Part shown: in pieces, positions 57,199-64,000 of the stretch
Layout of the letters: the number at the start of each line of letters is the position of its first letter
Numbering within the stretch: the stretch's first letter is position 1
DNA from: Strigops habroptila
Taxonomy: Eukaryota; Chordata; Aves; Psittaciformes; Psittacidae
NCBI RefSeq assembly: GCF_004027225.2
Contig: NC_044301.2
Span: 22,601,340-22,665,339 of the forward strand
Length of the DNA: 64,000 bases
Reading direction: 5' to 3'
Notes under the pieces: generated by a model
The model's input: only the letters and a program-made list of their open reading frames with translations
Database searches by the model: none
Told to the model about the DNA's origin: nothing
Translations under genes and position numbers: made by a program

Positions 57199-57819
57199 CA
57201 TGAAGGTTTGCAAATATACAGTGAATGGTTGAAGGAGATGAAAAGTTGTCCACCTAGAAGTACTGCTTTAGATTGTTTTTTACACATATCCAAGTTTTGG
57301 AAATGAGTATATAAAATTACATCCTTATTAATCTTTGCTTTACATATTTGTATGGATGTTTGTAAGAAAATCCAGCCACTAGATTTGCTGAGACTCAGAA
57401 GTACTAAATCCAAGTCATTGCCTATTCACCATGTAGACCTTGTCTTTATTACCTGGCCAGCTCTCACCTATACCACCAGACAGCTCGCCCCCCAGGGCTG
57501 AGGGAAGCACAAGGGCTCAGGGGCATCCACTCCTGCTGCAGCTGCACTGGTCCCACTGCCACCATTTCCCACAGCAGCCACAGCTCTTGCTGGCATCACT
57601 GCAGTGGTGAGTGCCAGCAGGGTCAGGGGCTTGGCTTCATGAGCCATGAGGAACTTTTAAAACACACACAGGGTGGTGCTGCCTGAGGGCATGGAGGGAG
57701 GTCTGCACCCAGCAGTTGTCAACACATTCCACTGCTGCTCTCTGGGCTGCCAGCAGCATTGTCCAGCCCCAGTGCCTGACAGGAGCTCATGCTATGTCCT
57801 AGGCCCAAGGCAAATGTCA

Positions 57820-58044
57820 GTGCTGGAGCCACAGCAAGGGAAGCCCCAGGCATGCCAGGACACACCGGAGCTGGAGCCAGCACAGGTGCTCACCTGCGTA
57901 CAGGTGCTGCAGCTGGACCTGGACTTCTGCAGGGGCAAGAACTGCAAGCGGCTGGTCCAGCTGCAGCAGCAGGAGAGTACAGTGGAACAGAAGCACCTGG
58001 ACTTGGTCTTTCTGATGCAGCAGTACCAGGCAGTGATGGGCAAG
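57820..58044 (+). CDS. Possible coiled-coil exon, unidentified
   Basis: Open frame with a Gln/Leu-rich, helix-prone segment (VQVLQLDLDFCRGKN, LVQLQQQESTVEQKHLDL, LMQQYQAVMGK) ending at a plausible GTACCA donor (58,045). AG acceptors lie at about 57,811 and 57,829. Glutamine-rich heptads suggest an exon of a long coiled-coil protein, possibly the same gene as the broken exon at 9556-9701, although that is unproven. No neighbouring exon was found, so it may be a relic. Confidence 0.35.
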
Positions 58045-58332
58045 GTACCACTGCCAGGCACAACAGCCACAGGCCAGGCTGCAGTAGTCTGCCACCCTTG
58101 GCCATGTGCTCCCACAGCCCTCCCATCATGGGCACCATGCCGGTCCAAGAGCCTGCCTGTGGGACCAGGTGGCGACCAGCCCCCAGAGGATATCCTGCCA
58201 GCCACATGTGGAATGAGGATTTAGTACCTCACGCCATATGGAGCGGCTGAGCCAGCCAAGACAGAGGACAGGCATGGCTGGCATGGCCCAGACCACCCAG
58301 CTGAGCAGAGCTAGAAGACTGCAGCCCCCAAG

Positions 58333-59337
58333 GGCTACTAAGAAGAAAAATAACTGTTACGGCTGAACCCAGGACAGTATCCACCCCTTATTCCATACCA
58401 TTCACATCATGACGTGCATGAATAATCTGGGCAATAGTGTCCATTGTTAAGATCACGAGCCCATCTATATGTTGCCTTGATGGCCTGAGGTGTCATGGGC
58501 CCACCAGGCTAAAAATAATTCACCCTTATGTTGCCAATCTAAGTCCATCTGAGCCACTTCAATCTTAGCAACTTTATCCAAGTGCCGGTGCACTGTTGCG
58601 GTCACGATTGGCACTTGTTCTTCAACCTTCAGCAACCCCACAACAGAAGGATCCTCTGAGAGACTGGGCAAGGTGGACAGCTGCTTCATTTCCTCTATCT
58701 CCAAGGCAGCAATACCAAAAGCCCATCTATACCCTTTTGGGTCTTTGAAGTACCCTCTCCTGAGATAGTCTATGCCAAGGATGCATGGAGCCCCTGGACC
58801 AGTTACAATGGGGCGCATTTGCCAGTTTCCCAGTCAGGCTGATTTCAGCCTCCAGTACAGTCAACTCTTGGGATCCTCCTGTCACTCCAGAAATACAAAT
58901 GGGTTCCACCCCTTGATACTTTGATGGCATCAGGGTACACTGTGCACCAGTATCTACTAGAGCCTTATACTCCTATGGGACTGATGTGCCAGGCCATCTG
59001 ATCCACACAGTCCAGTAAACCCAATTGTCCCTCTCCTCCACCTGGCTGGAGGCAGGGCCCCTCTAACAGTGATCATAAGATTGTCCACTTAAGTCTTGTA
59101 GAAAGGTATTACAGCTCCTTATCATTGGAGTTGGAGTAAAATCAGCTCTTCCACTCCACCTGGGAAGCTGCTCATCCGAAGAATGGAGCAGCAACTTTCT
59201 TGGGAGTATTGTCCCTGACCACTGTTTTCCTCTTCACGCACCCGTTCCTCCAGAACCAAGGTAGGTTTTCCATCCCATTTTCTCATGTCTTCTGTGTGAT
59301 CCCGCAGATAAACCATAGGGTGGCCCGTGGCATGTAC
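58333..59337 (-). mobile_element. ERVL-3: scrambled ERVL remnant
   Basis: Left to right on the plus strand: the U3 end of the 3' LTR (58,333-58,376), about 35 bases of 3' non-coding DNA, an RNase H/integrase piece (58,412-58,572), then the RT start, protease and gag end (58,573-59,337). Two internal deletions join these at about 58,411 and 58,573. The protease active site is DTG (58,946-58,954). gERV-2 interrupts gag at 59,338. Confidence 0.85.
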
Positions 59338-59852
59338 TGATTCATAGAACTTGTTAAGAACTTGCCAACAAAGTTTTAAGTTGACAAGCAGGTATTCTTT
59401 ATTGTGGCACCAGGGTACACAGGGGATAGCTCCTCCTAGCGTGTCCCACCCAAGCATCAAACAAACTGTGATTATATCGTTGTTAATCATACATATTCAT
59501 TACATTACATGCATATTTATGAAGTTACTTATACATGACATCATATTTCTAGATTATTCTTCCCGCATGCGCACTCTATTATGGTAGCTGTCTTTGGGAC
59601 CCCTGGTGGTCGTTTCTTCATCATCTTCCTCTTCATCACCCAGTCCTTTGGCCGAACTTCAAGTTTGGAAAGCCTTGTCGTCAAGCCAACCACCACCAGT
59701 CCAGTTCTGGCTGGTTATTGCACACCTCGTTTCTGTTTCTTACTCCTTTCTATTGTTCAAAACCACCAAGCTCAACATCCCGTAACCAAGAAACAAAGCT
59801 GAATTTACTTATTTACAAAAGATAATTTTTCATTTTGTATTTTCCTGTCTCA
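59338..59852 (-). repeat. gERV-2 3' LTR (515 bp)
   Basis: Reverse complement starts TGAGACAGGAAAATAC and ends CTATGAATCA. Same family as 28,539-29,827 and 46,993-47,376. AATAAAGAATACC occurs at about 59,391-59,404. Confidence 0.9.
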
Positions 59853-59898
59853 AATCCTCCCTTTTTATCTTTTTTTTGCAAATTCTTTTGCAATTTTC

Positions 59899-60606
59899 TT
59901 AGATTATCCCATTACTATTTAAAGTTTTCCTGAAATATTTTCCCATTTCTACCTGATGTTTAATTTTGTTTCTTTTCCATTCTTCATAATTTATCATTGA
60001 CTGCTTGCAACACCAAAAGAAACATTGAATGAGAATACAAGTAATTACAATTAGGATTATCAATATTATTACTCCCATGAACAACTGCCCTAACCAGGAG
60101 AGATTTGGCAACCAAGATGTTAATTTCTTCCATATTTTCTCAAATCCCCAACAAGTATCATCCTTGGTAACTCCATGCAATACTTTAACCTGTTCCCATA
60201 TATCCTTTAGATCAGTTGTGATTCTTCCACTCTGGTCTATGTAAGTGCAACAACTGTCATTGATTATAGAACAAACTCCTCCCTGTGAGGCTAACAATAT
60301 ATCCAAAGCCATTCGATTTTGCAAAACTACTTTGGATAGGCTAGATAGCTCTTCTCTAACTAGTTTCCATAATTGATTATATGGAACTATAATTTGTCCA
60401 TGAGGTATTTGAACCCAACCTTCTTCATTTTCCTCTCCATTCAAATCCTCAATTAACTTTCTATCCTCTTTTGAATACCTAAGTTTAGTCTGTTCAACTG
60501 CTGGTTTACCGTTAGGAATCAAGGACATAATTTCGGCCTGTTCTGCAGCTTTTTTGCTAGAGACAGGCAGAAAAATGCATCCTTTAAATCCAATATGGTA
60601 AACCAT
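59899..60606 (-). pseudogene. gERV-2 fused RNase H/integrase-env TM frame (235 codons)
   Basis: An open frame created by deletion. Its N-terminal ~85 residues correspond to the RNase H end and integrase start (AAEQAEIMSLIP, RYSKEDRKLIEDL, GWVQIPHGQIIVPY). From about residue 95 it is env TM: the LQNRMALDILLASQGG heptad region, an intact CX6CC (CSIINDSCC), a membrane anchor (about 60,020-60,085) and a cytoplasmic tail. There is no SU and no signal peptide. The frame has no stop but joins unrelated parts of two genes, so no normal function is expected. Confidence 0.85.
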
Positions 60607-61030
60607 TTTTGATTATTATTTAATTTGGTTAGCAGAGTATAAGGATTAGCTACTACTGGATGAATATCTTCCACAATTGTATTGATCGCCCTTAAATCTT
60701 GAACTAACCTATAACTTTTCCCATCAGGTTTTTTCTCTGGTAAAATAGGGGTGTTATATTCTGATTCACATTCAATCAATAATCCATACTTCAAGAATTT
60801 ATCTATAATTTCTTTGATTCCTTTCCGATTTTCCAATTTTAAGGGATATTGTTTTATTTGAACTGGGCGGGGCCCCCTTTTTATTTCCACTTTAACAGGC
60901 AAAGCATTTTTCGCCTTACCTGGAACCTCAGATGCCCATACCCCCCGGATATACCTGATTAAAGACTTCTTCTATTTCACGGAGGTCCTCCTCTTTCGCT
61001 TTTCTGTTGAATTAAAGATAAACTCAGGAT
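60519..61030 (-). pseudogene. gERV-2 reverse transcriptase, N-terminal part
   Basis: Frame 60519-60902 has QYPLKLENRKGI, KKPDGKSYRLVQDLRAIN and LDLKDAFF (catalytic Asp near 60,570). It changes frame at about 60,550, where the RNase H end is joined. The YXDD motif, thumb and connection are deleted. Confidence 0.85.
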
Positions 61031-61079
61031 TTCAATTAATTGTTCATCCTTAACTCTTAATTTCATTTCTCCTTCCTTA

Positions 61080-61440
61080 AACCTTTCCAAATGCTCTAGT
61101 AAATCTCACCCCAACAAAGATTTTGGAGAATTTGGCATATATAAAAACTTATGCATTCCTATTTGTTTCCAGTTTGTGCTTTAAAGGTTTCAAAAAGAAC
61201 ACTTTTCTTTTTCTTGGCTGCCAGTAGCCCTCACAACCATAACAAACTCTTTTGCTAATGGGGTCAAACTCTGGTTCAACACTGAGTAAGTTGCTCCTGT
61301 ATCCACTAAAAATTTTCTCCAGTCCCTAGCTTCAATTTAACCAGTGGATCCGCTAGGATAGATTCCCCAGGTCCCTATCAATCCAGCTCCAATTCCATCA
61401 CCGGAGCTATCTGGTCATTCTTCAACTTAGGACAATCTCG
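61080..61440 (-). pseudogene. gERV-2 protease
   Basis: FLVDTGATYSVLNQ is encoded at about 61,275-61,315, with the catalytic DTG intact. The C-terminal LLGxDLL block (61,100-61,125) has a TGA at its variable position. Frameshifts and stops lie between the two blocks. Confidence 0.8.
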
Positions 61441-61443
61441 CTT

Positions 61444-62122
61444 TCAATGTCCATTCTCCTTACAATATGCACACTGATCTGATCCCACAAGAAAAGGATT
61501 TGCTCTTTCACTTCTTCTTGACATTCCTCCTCTACCTCTGCCCCGACTTCTTGTGCTAATTCCTCTACCAATCCCTGCTTGTCCTAAAGCTGCCACCGTG
61601 GCTGTGGCTATAGTATGACCCAACCTTTTCTTCTCTATCTGTTTCCAATTTCTGTACACTCTCCACACTTCTATCAATTTTTCTATATCACGATTATCTG
61701 GTTCTTTAAACTTCTGAAGCTTCTTTCTAATATCTTCTGATGATTGCCCTAAAAATAGATTGGCTATCTGGTGCTTCCCTTCCTCTGAGGAGGGATCTAA
61801 TGTAGTGAACTTTTGCATTGCTGCTTTCAACCTATCCAAAAACTCAGTTGGTGTTTCTGCTTGCCCTCGTTTTATAACAAATAGGGCTGACCAATTTACT
61901 GTTTTTGGAATTGCATTTTCCAATCCATATTTTATCCAATTTTGATATTTTTTTCAAAGCAGCATAATCTGCAGGCATATCATAGTCCCAATCTGGTGTT
62001 GTAGTGGGAATATGATTTTCCATTCTGCCTGTTAATGTTCCTGCAGTAATCTGAGCATTTACATGAGTGCGGGTGGTTTTTAACACCAGCTGTTTTTCTG
62101 TTTCAGTTAATGCATCCAGCAT
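61444..62122 (-). pseudogene. gERV-2 gag (capsid and nucleocapsid)
   Basis: Two overlapping frames (61844-62122 and 61444-61923), broken by a shift near a T-run at about 61,945-61,955. The capsid region includes the TPTEFLDRLKAAMQKF and EEGKHQIANLFLGQ major-homology-like segment. An Arg/Gly-rich stretch (GRGISTRSRGRGRGG) precedes a CAYCKENGH zinc knuckle. The residue after His is a stop (TGA, probably from TGG), and KRDC follows, so a CX2CX4HX4C knuckle was once complete. Confidence 0.85.
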
Positions 62123-62700
62123 TATATCTACTTCTCCCCAGTCAAGATCTTGGCTTTTAATGATGAACTCAAACCTTTTACCACTCTATTGGTTTCATAT
62201 TACTAATTTTATACACTCACACACGGGATCCCACCAGACATACTTACAATCTTTTAAAACAAAGACAAATTCCAGCTACAACAACAACGATTAGTATTAT
62301 GACCATAATATATATATAACTACAACTCAGAATTCATCACATCATATTGACAATATCCAAATCGTCACCATATTCCAAATATTAGGTCAGTTACCAAAAG
62401 CCAAACACAACCAATAACCCAATGTATACCTCACAAGCGCTAGCAGCGGGGTATACACCTATACCTACAAAACTTTCTCTGTCTCGATTTATGGGAGGCA
62501 CCAAACGGGTAGCTCATAGGGTACTCTATTGCAGAATACCCCCACCACAGCTAGGGTAGCTCATAGGGCGCTTTATTACCAAAACACCCCCACCACAGCT
62601 ATCCCTGGTTAGGGATCCCTAATCTTTCCACACCCTTTTCTTTAGCCTTTTGGGTGATTTGTATCTTGCGGGTTGGTTCCTAATAAAGTCTGAGCTCGGG
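62123..62700 (-). other. gERV-2 5' leader and gag start remnants
   Basis: Non-coding, related to the leader of the gamma insert at 47,650-47,800 (shared GTATACC...GCTGCTAGCGCT). Contains a 47-bp tandem duplication (AGCTCATAGGG at 62,511 and 62,558). The right limit is approximate. Confidence 0.6.
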
Positions 62701-62739
62701 AACAGTCGTACCTGGTGATACTTTTGCCGGGGGTCACAC

Positions 62740-63420
62740 AGTGACGGAACTCTCCATGCTGCAGCCGCAGAGCGCCGGGGCCGGCAATGACTGCGGTGAC
62801 CCCGCCCCTCATCAGCCTGCGGGTGGGGTTAGGGCGGGCTCGCTCCGGGTCCCCTCCTGTGTGCTGCCGCGCTGCTATTGGCTGGGAAGGTCCGCCCTCG
62901 GCCAATCACCGGGGCGGGAATGGGGCGGTGGCCCGTATGGAAGGGTGAGCGGTGGGGGGTGCTGGGTTGCTGCTGGGCTCGGTGCCGACGGCGGGCGACG
63001 AGTGGTTTTATGTGGTGGTGATGCCTAAGCTCTGTGCTCTCTCCTCTCTGAGGTAGCTCATGGGCTGGCCCTGCGCGCCGCCGTCCCGACGGCCCCGCTG
63101 GTGCGGCTTTGCGGCGGGCGAAGACCGGGGCCGGCAGGGGTGGTCGGAGGGGGCAACCAGGGCGCGGAGGGTGGTGGGGGGATCGCCGGTGGTGGTGATG
63201 TGGGTGGGTGGCTGAGTCTCAGGGTGACCTGCCGCGGTTCATGGGGTCTATGAGCTCTGCCAGCCCGCGGAGGATGCCCAACGGGGCTCCTGGGGTGGTC
63301 CTGGGTTCAGGAGATGTCCCCGGTAGGAGCTGTGGGTCCCCCGGGGCAGAAGGGACAGAGGGCAGGGGACCGGAGCTGCTCCTGCAGGGACTGGAGTGAG
63401 GCCCCAGCTCTGGTTCCCGG
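62740..63420 (+). promoter_or_regulatory. CpG island, probable DHODH-type promoter
   Basis: GC- and CpG-rich DNA with two CCAAT boxes in opposite orientation (CTATTGGCTG at about 62,873 and GGCCAATCACC at about 62,899) and GC boxes (GGGGCGGG). It lies upstream of DHODH-like exons on the plus strand. An ATGGAAGG with a GTGAGC donor-like word (about 62,937) could be a first exon, but this is not secure. Confidence 0.6.
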
Positions 63421-63476
63421 GGTCAGTGGGCTCTGGCTCCTGGCTGCCCGTGTGCGACCCAGCCCCTACCCTGCAG

Positions 63477-64000
63477 GAGGTGTGAGTGCTCGGGTAGTAG
63501 TTCTGCAACCTGGTGGGCCTGGTGGCTGGCTTCAACAAGCATGGCGAAGCTGTGGATGAGCTGTACAAGATGGGGTTTGGCTTTGTGGAAGTCGGGACTG
63601 TTACACCCCACTCCTAGGAGGGGAATTCCAGGCCCAGGGTGTTCCGGCTGGCAGAGGACAAGGTGGTTATTAACAGGTGGGACCCGAGGGTGCTGCTCTG
63701 TGGGGTCCCATGGGCTGCCTGCCCAGAGGTAGGTGTTTATTTGGGTGGTCCCAGTTCTGTGGTCTGTGCTGTGGTGGCTTTTGGGTTGGATGTGCTGAGC
63801 AGAACTGAGGGACCGTATGTCTCCCTCATGTTTCTCCTGTGTCCTGCTCAGGGCTTGTGGACACCAGCCTAGCCCTGAACCTTGCCTGTTCTGGTGCAGG
63901 TATGAATTCAATAGCCACGGCCATGCTGCAGTGGAGCACAGGCTGCAGGCCCACCAGGAGACACAGCTCTGGCTCGCTGGTGGTGAGACAAGCTTAAAAG
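63477..64000 (+). pseudogene. DHODH: DHODH-like pseudogene with retained intron
   Basis: Exon A (63477-63676) follows CCCTGCAG. It aligns with the start of the catalytic barrel of vertebrate dihydroorotate dehydrogenase, the mitochondrial inner-membrane enzyme oxidising dihydroorotate to orotate in pyrimidine synthesis. Blocks include [20 protein letters not shown] and RPRVFRLAEDKVVINR. A phase-2 intron (GT at 63,677, AG at 63,898-63,899) leads to exon B (63900 to the window end) with YEFNSHGHAAVEHRLQAH. In-frame stops: TGA 63,483-63,485, TAG 63,495-63,497, TAG 63,498-63,500, TAG 63,615-63,617. Splice sites show a duplicated or decayed gene copy, not a retrocopy. Recognised from family knowledge, without alignment. 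Confidence 0.85.

Larger units (their letters stand above)
59338..62700 (-). mobile_element. gERV-2: deleted gammaretrovirus-like ERV
   Basis: Minus-strand element: 3' LTR (59338-59852), polypurine tract (59,853-59,870), a fused pol/env frame (59,899-60,606), RT start (60,519-60,902), protease (about 61,080-61,330), gag (61,444-62,122) and leader (to about 62,700). No 5' LTR; the leader runs into a CpG island. Inserted in ERVL-3 gag at GCATGTAC, but the matching right flank is absent, so the 5' end has been lost with host DNA. Confidence 0.85.

Overview
The window is almost certainly from a bird nuclear genome. It holds five CR1 LINE copies with the avian CR1 tail (ATTCTATG-type repeats), several avian-type endogenous retrovirus (ERV) lineages, an alpharetrovirus-like proviral primer site, CpG islands, and a vertebrate DHODH-like gene remnant with introns. 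No intact host protein-coding gene is visible. Most recognisable sequence is retroelement, a large minisatellite, or unannotated host DNA. The ERV density would fit a W chromosome or another low-recombination region, but that is inference.

Left part (1-9.1 kb): a decayed plus-strand gammaretrovirus-like ERV (gERV-1: gag scrap, protease, integrase end, env, 3' LTR). An env-less ERVL-type provirus (ERVL-1, 1349-5313) sits inside its integrase gene, flanked by perfect TGCTG duplications. ERVL-1 in turn carries a solo LTR of a third family (2967-4135, duplication GGCGC). A solo ERVL LTR follows at 8528-9093. From 9 to 26 kb is mostly host sequence with solo LTRs, two CR1 copies, old CR1 scraps, a broken coiled-coil exon and a probable LTR with internal repeats.

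Middle (26-35.6 kb): a long minus-strand ERVL provirus (ERVL-2). It has a 3' LTR, integrase, RNase H, reverse transcriptase, protease, gag and an unexplained leader ORF. It is interrupted by a CR1, by a gamma-type solo LTR that itself contains an ERVL solo LTR, and by a second copy of the 1.17 kb solo LTR. Next come a CpG island (35.8-36.4 kb) and about 5.8 kb of an 18/36-bp minisatellite (36.46-42.3 kb). The minisatellite is invaded by two ERVL LTRs and flips orientation near 41,750.

Right part (42-64 kb): a CR1 with a 439-codon open RT frame, abutted by a full-span class II provirus (45,578-51,726; perfect 6-bp duplication TCCCTC; tRNA-Trp-type primer site). That provirus carries a permuted gamma-ERV insert (3' end, LTR, primer site, leader, gag start) between gag and RT. 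After a solo LTR with a (GGGAA)28 expansion and a host stretch come a third, scrambled ERVL (58.3-59.3 kb) and a minus-strand gamma ERV (gERV-2). The window ends in a CpG island and a DHODH pseudogene with retained splice sites and four in-frame stops.

No element shown here looks autonomous. The ERVL integrases share a Glu-to-Gln change at the DD35E position, the class II integrase has Glu-to-Lys, and the gamma ERVs are internally deleted. Any mobility would have depended on proteins supplied in trans. All family calls are from motifs and internal comparison; no database search was possible.
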